Positions 55,563 through 64,000 of a DNA stretch of 64,000 nucleotides are shown here, piece after piece. Numbering within the stretch: the stretch's first letter is position 1; each line of letters begins with the position of its first letter. Where the stretch lies: contig OZ024826.1 of the NCBI GenBank assembly GCA_964016985.1, positions 74,387,182 to 74,451,181 of the forward strand. The letters are read 5' to 3'. The notes under the pieces are model-generated. The model was not told where the DNA came from. It did not search any database and saw only the letters and a program-made list of their open reading frames with translations. The DNA is from Anodontia alba. Its lineage: Eukaryota > Mollusca > Bivalvia > Lucinida > Lucinidae. The translations under genes were made by a program, and so were the position numbers.

Positions 55563-57580
55563 AACTTTTCCCTCTACAAATCTATAGAGACATAAATTTG
55601 ACCTTGCCGTTAAAAGGTCAACCTACGATCATCATTTGAATAAACTTGGTAGAGCTTGAGACAGCGATGCTATACACTATGATTCAGCCTCAAAGCTTTC
55701 TTGGTTCTGGAGAAGAAGATTTTAAGAGCTTTTACCATGTATGTACATGGCGGCCATCTTGTTCAATGGCGCGGAACCATTTGAACAAATTGGTAATACC
55801 CTTTCGACAGACGGTCCCGTGTGAAACCTAGTGAAAATTGCTTAAGGAGTTTCAGAGAAGACATTTAAATATTACACAATTTTATACACGTATATAAAAC
55901 AGGGGCAAGGGCAGATAACCCTCAGGGACAAAATTTTGATTACAACTAAAATTTTATACTTCTTTAATAACACATTGTAAGTTTCAACCATTAGTCTTTA
56001 ATACATTTTGAGAAAATGACTTCAACATTTTCTCCGTAAAAGTGTGCGGGAACGCAAATTTGACCTTCCCCTTAAAAGGTCAAAGGACAAGTCACGTTCA
56101 TCATTTGAATAAACTTGGTAGGCCTCGAGTCCTCGATGTTATATACCAAGATTCAGCCCCAAAGTTTCCTTGGTCCTGGAGAAGAAGATTTTTAAGTGCT
56201 TTTACCAAAAATGGGCGTGGCGGCCATTTTGTTCAATGGCGCGGGACCATTTGAACAAATTGGCAACACCTTTTTGACAGAAGGCACCATGTGAAATCTG
56301 ATGAAAATTACTAAAGCAGTTTCAGAGAAGACATTTAAAACTTGCACAATTTTATACGTATATAGCCCAGATGGAAAGGTGGATAATCCCCAGGGACAAC
56401 ATTTTTATTGTCCCCGCTTTTCGAAGAAAAAAAAAACGGGGATATTGTTATACCCCCACGCCCGATCGTCCGGCCGTCCGTACGTACGTCCGTCTGTAAA
56501 GTCACAGTATTGCTCCTAGACCTTTTAAGCAGGATTCTCGAAACTTTCCCAGGCGATAGCCCTATGAATGAGGACTGGAGAAACAAATTCGGAATATTGA
56601 TGTGACCCCTGTGGGCAGGGCCAAGAGGGTGTGGCCCCGAAGGATCCAAAATTCATTTTGTACAAACACTCGTATTGCATATCAAATCAACGGTTATGAA
56701 GAGTAGAATATAGTAGTGCAAAAATTTGCCCCGGGGCCATGTCTGGGGGTCACTAGAGATCAAAAAGTAGGATTTTGGGTCCTTTTTTATTGTCACCCAA
56801 CTCCTCTTAGGCTTTTTTCGCTATAACCTTGAAACTGTCACAGGTAATATCCCTATGGATGAGGACTGAAGGAACACATTCAGAATTTTGATGTGACCCT
56901 GGGGGCAGGGCCAGGGGAGATGGCCCCGAAGGGTCCAAAATTCATTTTGTATAAATACAGTCATGTTGCATATCAGATCGAAAGTTATAAAGAGTAGACT
57001 ACAGTGGTGCAAAAGTTTTGGCACGGGGGCATGTCTAGGGGTCACTGGAGGAACGCATTTTTCGATTTGCAGGGAGATATGCGATGGCGCTGGCGCGGGG
57101 ATATGCGATGGCGCGCCATCGACTTGCTCTAGTTATAACTAAAATGTTTTACTACTTTTATCACTCATTGTAAGTTCCAGCCATTAGTCTTTAATACATT
57201 TTGAGAAAAACAACTTTTTAACATTTTCCCCATACAAATGCATGGGAACGCAAATTTGACCTTGTCGTGAAAAGGTCAAAGGTCAACCTAGGGTCATCAT
57301 TTGAACAAACTTGGTAAACCTTGTATACCAGGATTCAGCCATGAAGCTTTCTTGGTTCTGGAGAAGACTTTTAAGTGTTTTTACCATATATGAGCATGGC
57401 GGCCATCTTGATATACGGACCGTGACCATTTGTACAAATTTTCAAGCCCCCTTTAACAGAAGGCTCCACATGAAGTTTGAAGAAAACTGGCCCAGGGGGT
57501 TCAGAGAAGTCGTTCAAAGGATGACGGACGGCAAGTGATCATCATAGCTCATCCAGAGCCTTTGGCTCAGGGGAGCTAAA
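55563..57580 (+). repeat. Tandem element with GCTCA end, about 400-460 bp unit
   Basis: Three units share AATTTGACCTTG/C, TCATTTGAA(T/C)AAACTTGGTA, TTGGTTCTGGAGAAGA and GGCGGCCATCTTG at about 55600, 56062 and 57257. The right end is CTCATCCAGAGCCTTTGGC / TCAGGGGAGCTAAA (57549-57580). A different element is inserted at about 56405-57131. Confidence 0.75.
56405..57131 (+). mobile_element. Inserted repeat with two 300-bp units
   Basis: Begins near TTTTTATTGTCCCCGC, with CGTCCGGCCGTCCGTACGTA, then two direct units sharing CCCTATG(A/G)ATGAGGACTG, GGGCAGGGCCA and TCCAAAATTCATTTTGTA, ending GATGGCGCGCCATCGACTTG. It interrupts the second unit of the surrounding array, where ATTTTGATTACAACTAAAAT-like sequence resumes after it. 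Confidence 0.65.
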
Positions 57581-57699
57581 ACAACAACAATGATACGGGT
57601 ATGCAGCAGATTTTTATAGGATACGCATATCATACTCGTACAATAACTAGATGCAGAATATAAGTAAATATAAAATTAACTCTCTGGGCTTATTCAGCA

Positions 57700-57890
57700 G
57701 ACGACAAATCGATGATACATGTTTTTTTTTTCTCCATTTTTGTCTACTTTTACAAAAGCATAAGTTGTTGGTTCTCGACAAGTTGAGGCAATTTAAATGA
57801 GTACCAACAACAAACACTTTTATAAAGAACGTCAGAAACAAAATCGCGTAAGCATTATTAAATCCGCCCCTAATGAAGCCTTCTGCTGAG
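57700..57890 (-). mobile_element. Partial copy of the 4823-5175 MITE, inverted
   Basis: The complement of 57751-57885 matches about 4925-5075, including the GTTGTTGG...AAATGAGTAC palindrome, one arm of which is shortened. Confidence 0.65.
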
Positions 57891-57949
57891 ATATCTGTAA
57901 AGTGTGCCCTTTTTCGGTGAATAGTTTGCTACAAGTTTATCCAGAGTTT

Positions 57950-58010
57950 TTGGAAAAAAAAACAAAAAAAAAAACAAAAAAACAAAAAAAAAACCAAAAA
58001 CCAACAACCT
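57950..58010 (+). repeat. A-rich (AAAC) tract
   Basis: A runs with C interruptions. Confidence 0.85.
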
Positions 58011-58416
58011 AAGTTCAAATTAAGGTCATTAGATCAAATACGGTAAATAACCCCTGAAATTATTGTTTACGCCATCAAGCCTATGTTTCTCACCCGGTTG
58101 AATTCTTTTATTATGAGTAACAGTTTCAAAAAATAAGAAGGCGAGGGTATCCGTCTAGCCTTTGACACATTCCGAGTTTACACATTAAACATATTTTAGA
58201 TATTCTTTGAACTTTGAACTTTGAACACGTTTCATAGGGGTCATAGGCGCGAAGATGCACTTGATGGTGGGGACTATCACACTGTTATCTTACTTTGAGG
58301 TTTATCCTATTTTTAGTTTTATTTTATTTTGTCCTTTTCTAGTTATATCTACTTGCATTTTCAGTTTCAAGCATTAACGTATTAACCCTAAGGTTTGGGA
58401 CGCACAGGCCTGAGCA

Positions 58417-58481
58417 AACAGTGTAGACCCAGATCAGACGCCACAGAACGCGGCGTCTGATCAGGGTCTACACTGTTTGCC
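58417..58481. repeat. P1 palindrome, near perfect
   Basis: CAGTGTAGACCCAGATCAGA and CGCCACAGAACG face TGATCAGGGTCTACACTG. Confidence 0.88.
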
Positions 58482-58544
58482 ACTCATCTACCAGTATTTA
58501 GACACATTAACCGGTAGTCAAATAGATTTGTTCCAAGTCAAGAC

Positions 58545-60140
58545 AAATACAGTGAGGAATTAAGGTGTCTCCCAATGTAAAGGGTCAATAAATTAAAAGG
58601 GAGCTGTTCGTAGACAAGTATTGTAAGAAGTGAAGGTGTCCCTGTATATATGGTCAATAAAGTAAAACTGATTTATTCAAATTTTAGGACGTTAAGCGTC
58701 CGTACATTTAGAGTCAGTTAAGTAAAAGGACTTGTTCAGATTTTGTGAAAAGTAAGGTAAAAAGTTAGGTTGTTATAATATTTAGGGTTAATAAAGTAAA
58801 AGGTACTTGCTCAAATCCTAGGAAATGTTGGGTAAGAATTAAGGTGTTCCAATAATTATGACCAATAAAATGAAACGGGCTTGTAGGACAGGTTCGTTAA
58901 GGAGTTAAAATGTTCCTACATTTTAGGATCAGTAAATTAAGGGTGACTTGATCAAATTCTAGGTCAAGTATGATAAAAGACTAAGGTGTCCCAATATTTA
59001 GGGTCAATAACGTAAAGGGACTTGTTCAGCTTCAAGGACAAGTATAGTACGGGACTAAGGTGTCCCAATATTTAACGTCAATAAAGTAAAGGACTCGTTC
59101 AGATTTTAGGAAAGTATGGGAAGGGACTAAGGTATCCCAATATTTAAGGTCAATAAAGTAAAGGGGCTTGTTGAGATTCTAGGTCTAGTATGGTAGGGGA
59201 CTAAATTGTCCCAGTATTTAGGGTCAATAAAGTAAAGGGGCTCGTTCAGATTCTAGGAAAGTATGGGGAGGGACTAAGGTGTCTGAATATTTAAGATCAA
59301 TAAAGTAAAGGGACTTGTTCAGATTCTAGGAAAGTATGGGGAGGGACAAAGTGTCCCAATATTTAGGATCAATAAAGTAAAGGGGCTCGTTCGGATTCTA
59401 GGAAAGTATGGGAAAGGACACATGTGTCCCAATATTTACTATCAATGAAGTAAAGGGACTCGTTCAGATTCTGGGAAAGTACGGGAAGGGACTAAGGTGT
59501 CCCAATATTTAGGATCAATAACGTAAAGGGACTCGTTCAGATTCTAGGACAAGTATGTGAAGGGACTAAGATGTCCCAATATTTAGGGTCAATAAAGTAA
59601 AGGGACTCGTTCAGATTCCAAGACAAGTATGGTAAGGGACTAATGTGTGCCAATATTTAGGATCAATAAAGTAAAGGGGCTTGTTGAGATTCTTTGTCTA
59701 GTAGGGTAGGGGACTAAATTGTCCCAATATTTAGGGTCAATAAAGTAAAGGGACTTGTTCAGATTCTAGGAAAGTATGGGGAGGGACTAAGGTGTCCCAA
59801 TATTTAGGATCAATAAAGTTAAGGGGTTTGTTGAGATTCTAGGTCAAGTATGATAGGGAGTAAAGTGTCCCAATATTTTGTATCCATAAAGTAAAGGGGT
59901 TTGTTGAGATTCTAGGTCAAGTACGGAAAGGGAGTAAGGTGTCCCAATATTTAGAGTTCATATTCTAGGTCAAGTATAGAAGGGGACTAAATTGTCCCAA
60001 TATTTAGGGTCCAAGAAGTAAACGGGCTTGTTGAGATTCTAGGTCCAGTATGGTAGGGGACTAAGGTGTCTCAATATTTAGAGTCCATAAAGTAAACGGG
60101 CTTGTTCAGATTCCAGGTCAAATATGGAAAGGGACTAAGG
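58545..60140 (+). repeat. Tandem array, 70-75 bp unit, about 21 copies
   Basis: Unit words: GTGTCCCAATATTTAGGGTC, AATAAAGTAAAGGGACTTG and TTCAGATTCTAGGAAAGTAT. The 5' third is more diverged than the rest. Confidence 0.93.
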
Positions 60141-60245
60141 TGTTTTCAGCTAGCGAGTCCGCGTGATCTGGACGGAGTCTTCGATCTTTGTACATCGCTA
60201 AATCTGCGAGAAGGAATCTTGGAACTATTTTCTTCGCGTATCATT

Positions 60246-60447
60246 TAGACTGGCTCCAGTCTTCAGTGACTAAATATGTTTTCTTATAATCAGTTTAATA
60301 ATCAAACCAAAGTAATATCGTGACTATAGGGGCTGGTCACTAGTGACCAGCCTTTATAGCCATGATGTTTTTTTGGTTTTATTTTAGTGGATTATCAAAC
60401 AGGATTATGAGAGAAATATTTAGTTACTGGAGACTGGAGCCAGTCTA
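60246..60447. mobile_element. Hairpin MITE, about 202 bp
   Basis: TAGACTGGCTCCAGTCTTCA at the left faces TGGAGACTGGAGCCAGTCTA at the right; similarity runs to the centre at GGTCACTAGTGACC. Confidence 0.88.
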
Positions 60448-60561
60448 CGTATTTTTCTGACCTACGTGTAGTTGGAATTATAAGAATTGTGTAAACGACG
60501 GCGAATCAGTGACAAACATAACTTTAAACCTTTCGGGTTTTGTTCAGTCTGTGGGTGCTTT

Positions 60562-60668
60562 CCCAGTAAACGTTCTACATAAATCTATAGCGGGCCGTTA
60601 TCGGCCCATCAGGGTAGCTGTCGGGCCGATAACGGCCCGCTGTAGATTTATAAACAACGCTACCTGGG
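60562..60668. mobile_element. Hairpin MITE, about 107 bp
   Basis: CCCAGTAAACGTTC / AACGCTACCTGGG ends, with long inner arms TCTATAGCGGGCCGTTATCG and CGATAACGGCCCGCTGTAGA. Confidence 0.85.
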
Positions 60669-61280
60669 TGTCGGCGTTTACACATCAATAAAATCCACAT
60701 TAACCATTGCTAAGCTAAATAAATTAAGATGCCACGCACATTTCTAATTCACTACCAATCAGATTACTTGGTTCAGGTTGTTGATACAAATTCACATACT
60801 TAATGAAAAACAGTGCAGAACCAACTGAATTCGATCAACACTGTTTGCAAAGGCGGGACATATCCGGGTTCAGCAGGACCAGGCTTAATGATATTCATTC
60901 CTATAATAGCTTAAGTAAATTCACATTAATTGTTGAAGTCACGTGACATGAATCAAAGCCCTTCCTAGTGATGTCAAAACATTTTCCGTCGATCTGATCA
61001 AGAAACTTGTTCGTTTTGATAGTCTAAACGGACCTTAGGCGGACATGATGCATCTGACATAGTTATCGCTATTTCTGCCAAGGGAGACAATTTAAGTGAT
61101 TTCCTATTTGTTTTATTACATACCAACCCCCTTCTCGAAAGGGGTCCACTCGAAAAGGAGCAAAGTCTTTCCTTTTAGAGTAATTGGGAGCAAATTCTTT
61201 CCTTTTAGAGTAGACCCTTTTTCAGGAGGGGGCAATAACAATTTTGAAAGAGTTATCTCCCTTGAGAGTGTGTCAATTCC
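60669..61280. other. No gene recognised
   Basis: Weak P1-like hairpin at 60811-60852 and a direct repeat TTTCCTTTTAGAGTA at about 61168 and 61199. Confidence 0.45.
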
Positions 61281-61560
61281 CCTTAAATGAACGCGGTAGT
61301 CTTTTGGGGCGTCGTACCAAGCGAAAAGGTATCTTCAGGGCATATGCAAATAGTAACAGTCAAATATATGCTGCGCATGCGCACCGTCTTTTCTAGGTAT
61401 TGTAAGTAGATACATTTTATAGTGTCTACTAAGTAAAGATGTAAGCACACGTCGAATGCTCTCGTCAAACTTTGTGCATGCGGAGACTGATCTGGATCGT
61501 CGCTCGCCGCACAAACACGTTTTCTCATAACGCGGCCATACGATCATAAGGTCATCTGAC
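61281..61560. repeat. P2-type repeat, degenerate
   Basis: GTGCATGCGGAGACTGATCT, CACGTTTTCTCATAACGCGG and similar words match the outer parts of P2 repeats. Confidence 0.5.
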
Positions 61561-61632
61561 ACGTTTTTTTTTCCCCGGAAAATGTTGAACTTTCAGTTTG
61601 AGATTTGAGAAAGACCTGACCTCACGAGTGAG

Positions 61633-61667
61633 ATAAAAGGCCGCCAACCACGGTCTCGTATCATTTT
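61633..61667 (+). promoter_or_regulatory. Core promoter: TATA-like box and initiator
   Basis: ATAAAAGG at 61633-61640, then TCATTTT at 61661-61667, which fits the initiator pattern with +1 A at 61663, exactly 30 bp downstream. The 5' leader would be about 23 nt. Confidence 0.55.
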
Positions 61668-61685
61668 CTACGGCTAACTGCAACA

Positions 61686-61728
61686 ATGAAGTTTGTTTAT
61701 TGCTTGGGACTTATTTTCTTCATGAATG
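61686..61728 (+). CDS. First exon of a putative secreted protein
   Basis: ATG in the context CAACAATGA at 61686, then KFVYCLGLIFFMN, a short hydrophobic signal-peptide core after one Lys. It ends at AATG|GTGAGA (donor GT 61729-61730), phase 1. Together with the promoter signals upstream this looks like exon 1 of a small secreted-protein gene such as a lectin, protease inhibitor or defence peptide; the mature protein is not in view. Candidate acceptors at about 63145 and 63228 lead to stops within a few codons, so later exons are probably beyond 64000. It could still be a chance frame. Confidence 0.5.
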
Positions 61729-62063
61729 GTGAGACAGAACTGTTTGTTTAATTTAAAGCAGTTTTTTATTTATCTGACTTTTTGTCGCTTTTTCCAGCTT
61801 TAAGAAGCACTTTAAATTTTATGTGAAAGCAATTTAATCTTTAGCACTTGCTAGAGACAGAATTATCCGACACCACATTGTTGATATGTTTTTCTAATTT
61901 TCACAGAAAATTGGGATTGACATTTCATGCGAATTATCTCTTTAGAAGAAACTTTGCGTGAAATGTCACGCCTTATTTTCTCTAAGAAGTCTATTCGCAT
62001 AAAATTATAAATTCTGTGTTCTGGGAAATTAAGAAACATAGGCACCACGACGTGAGAACGCAC
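61729..62063. other. Probable intron, nothing recognised
   Basis: AT-rich, follows the donor site at 61729. Confidence 0.4.
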
Positions 62064-62290
62064 CGTCGGACATGTGAGTGCAACGGAGTATCAAACCAGC
62101 CCGCGCATCCGCGCAATCTGATCAGTCTTCGTCGTCCGAACGAAGAACCTTTGCATGCTTAGCTGTCCAAAGTGCGCCAAGTGAAGATTTTGATCAGACT
62201 GCGCGGACGCGCAGTCTGATCAAAATATTCGCTAGGCGCACGTCCGAAGAGACGTTTTCTGACGTTGTTGCTCATAACGTAACGTGTTGG
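62064..62290. mobile_element. P2-type MITE, two hairpins
   Basis: 62084-62140 degenerate (CCGCGCATCCGCGCAATC); 62184-62240 near perfect, GATTTTGATCAGACTGCGCG facing CGCAGTCTGATCAAAATATT, with outer GTGCGCC / GGCGCAC. Confidence 0.8.
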
Positions 62291-62660
62291 ACGTGTTGGC
62301 TCAGTACAGATGACGGGTTGAAATTTAATTTAGGGAGTTAGATCCCTGAAATAGTCGTAGAAAACAGCAGAACCTTCCGCGATATTTTTTCATCATTTAC
62401 ATTGTAAAAGGTGACAATTAGCAGAAAGAAAAATCTTGTTTTCCCGAAAAATAAGTATTTATGAAACAGTGCTATTTTCGAAGCCAAATCGGAAAGTGTT
62501 GAAATGTCGTGTGCGTAAGTTTCCTAGTAGCCTGATAACAAAGAAAATCGCTAAGACATGGCATTTTGGAGAGATACACAACACCATTTTACAGATGAGA
62601 CGAACTGTGTCTGGTCCTCTTTTAACTCTTAAAGCAAACGAACAATCTGATTTCAAATTT

Positions 62661-62884
62661 AACCCATTTATGCCGAATGGACTCTTCTACCTTAACTCTT
62701 TGGACCTGTTCAATTCCAATAAAGGGGATGTCTGGTTATTTTTATTATTACTTTGTTTTATAGAAACTCCTGTGCTTAAAGTAAACCGTGTAGACCCTGA
62801 TCAGACGCAGCATCCTGCGGCGTCTGATCTGGATTTACACTGTTTGCCAATGTCCCTTTTATGGGCTGCAAGGCGTAAATGGGT
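62661..62884. mobile_element. P1-type MITE, complete
   Basis: Ends AACCCATTTATGCCGAATGG / GGCGTAAATGGGTT; central hairpin 62786-62850 with CCTGATCAGACGCAGC. Inner words GACTCTTCTACC and TCCCTTTTATGGG. Confidence 0.85.
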
Positions 62885-63239
62885 TAATTGTATGCTAATA
62901 CATGTCTTGCTGAAATATTTCAAATACAGATTTAGTGAGATTTGAAGTTATTTTGCTCATTTGCGGTCACATTAATATTCACGAGGGACGGATGATGTCA
63001 TGTGTTCTTGTGAATAATTAAAAAAAAATCAAAATTTTTAATTAGAAAATATTCAGGTGCAAATTCAAATATGAACTTCCTTTATATTTATGCATTGTCG
63101 TTGTGTAGATGCGTTTCACTTTTATTTTTTGTTTTGTTTCTTCAGTAAATTCAAATTGGACTTAAAGAATTGATTTCGATTTGTTTTTTTTGTTTTTTTT
63201 TTAATATTTTGTATTCAGGTTTCTGAGCTTATTTTATTT

Positions 63240-63434
63240 GACCCATTTATGCCTAGCGTCCTATAAAAGGGACGTTGGCAAACAGTGTAGCCCCAGATCA
63301 GACGCCGCAGAACGCGGCGTCTGATCATGGTCTACACTGTTTACATTAAGCACAGAAATTTCTATAAAACATAATAATAAATGCGCATGTCCAAAGAGTT
63401 AAGGTAGAAGAGTCCACTCGGCATAAATGGGTTA
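63240..63434. mobile_element. P1-type MITE, complete
   Basis: Ends GACCCATTTATGCC / GGCATAAATGGGTT; central hairpin 63279-63345 with CCAGATCAGACGCCGCAGAA. Orientation opposite to 62661-62884. Confidence 0.85.
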
Positions 63435-64000
63435 AACTACCTCTCGGGAGGCATTTTTCATCCATTTATATGTTTGGGTGTAGTTTTATTCCAGCATAGC
63501 GCCATGTATCTTTCCTTGTTTTATATTTTAAAAATATATTGTAAAATTTAATCAAATCTGTTTTAGTCTGTTTTAAAAATACTGGCTTAAAATAAAAAAA
63601 TCTAAATAGTCAATATTAATAGAATATTTCCTAATTTTGATCACTAGATATTATCAAACTAAAATGAAACTATTGCGATTAAAGTAAGATTTATTTTTTT
63701 AATTAAATTTAAAGGAGTAAGTGACATCATAGAATAGCTTTTTCACTATCTACGAATCATAAAACGAATTTCTAAGATTTTGAATACATGTGACTTGTGC
63801 AGTTTTCATCATTTATGGCATCACAACCACGGCTGCTTATCTCCACACGCGCAAAACCATGTTGTGAAAAGAAAACGGCAAGGAGAGCTTCCGGAGGTCG
63901 TTGCGGAGAGTCAGTTTAGATAACGTTGAAGGGGGTGTCGGTTGAAATAAGACTGAAATTTTGACACGATCGCCGATATCCAAAATCGGGAGATGTAATT
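63435..64000. other. No supported feature
   Basis: AT-rich, no coding signal recognised. Confidence 0.45.

Noticed and set aside
62436..62945. 169-residue open frame
   Set aside because: Its second half is the P1-type MITE at 62661-62884; no recognisable domain.
63120..63240. Second exon for the signal-peptide gene after acceptors at about 63145 and 63228
   Set aside because: In the required phase both run into stop codons within a few residues.

Overview
This is AT-rich, repeat-dominated animal genomic DNA. The introns, the abundance of tRNA-derived SINEs, palindromic MITEs, a mariner element, non-LTR retrotransposon remains and microsatellites exclude a prokaryote. The style of the repeats (SINEs sharing a TGACCC...GGGTTGAC...CAAC tail, arrays opened by AGCTCACCTGAGC, a sulfotransferase_2-type gene) suggests a mollusc, most likely a bivalve. 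That assignment is inference from repeat style; no species is proposed.

Host coding content is small. The best-supported gene is a Golgi carbohydrate sulfotransferase (HNK-1/CHST8-14 type) on the + strand. Its catalytic domain lies in one long exon (46491-47596). A short exon at 28622-28739 encodes a cytoplasmic tail and a signal anchor, ends in a GT donor and has a splice phase that fits the catalytic exon. If they belong together, positions 28740-46490 are one intron of about 17.75 kb filled with transposons. A second gene seems to start near the right edge: a TATA-like box (61633), an initiator 30 bp downstream (61663), and a signal-peptide exon (61686-61728) ending at a GT donor. The rest of that gene is not visible.

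Everything else is repeat. 0.9-5.5 kb: TIR elements and a long inverted repeat. 6.2-9.8 kb: a large TIR element with repeated CCGACAAGA motifs. 10.2-12.2 kb: a dead LINE reverse transcriptase gene split by two MITEs, one of which carries a 552-bp LTR element (TRIM) with a tRNA-Pro primer-binding site and a tRNA-like sequence inside each LTR. 13.4-14.0 kb: a minisatellite. 17.9-19.8 kb: a 166-bp tandem array broken by a MITE with a 9-bp target duplication. 22.3-23.9 kb: MITEs and a nested SINE. 24.2-26.8 kb: a foldback element with arms made of TCGAAATTTCGA repeats. 27.29-28.62 kb: a complete-length mariner with two frameshifts, inserted directly before the sulfotransferase start codon. 31.5-33.2 kb, 43.5-45.4 kb, 50.8-54.5 kb and 55.6-57.6 kb: degenerate tandem arrays. 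35.6-36.6 and 41.5-42.6 kb: inverted remains of a DDE_Tnp_4 (PIF/Harbinger-like) transposon. 58.5-60.1 kb: a 70-75 bp tandem array.

The most unusual object is the TRIM at 11002-11553: an animal counterpart, in design, of LTR elements that carry a Pol III gene in the LTR. Next come the palindromic core shared by different MITE families, and the two SINE families with a common tail, one copy of which is a 60-bp tail-only insertion with a 15-bp target duplication.
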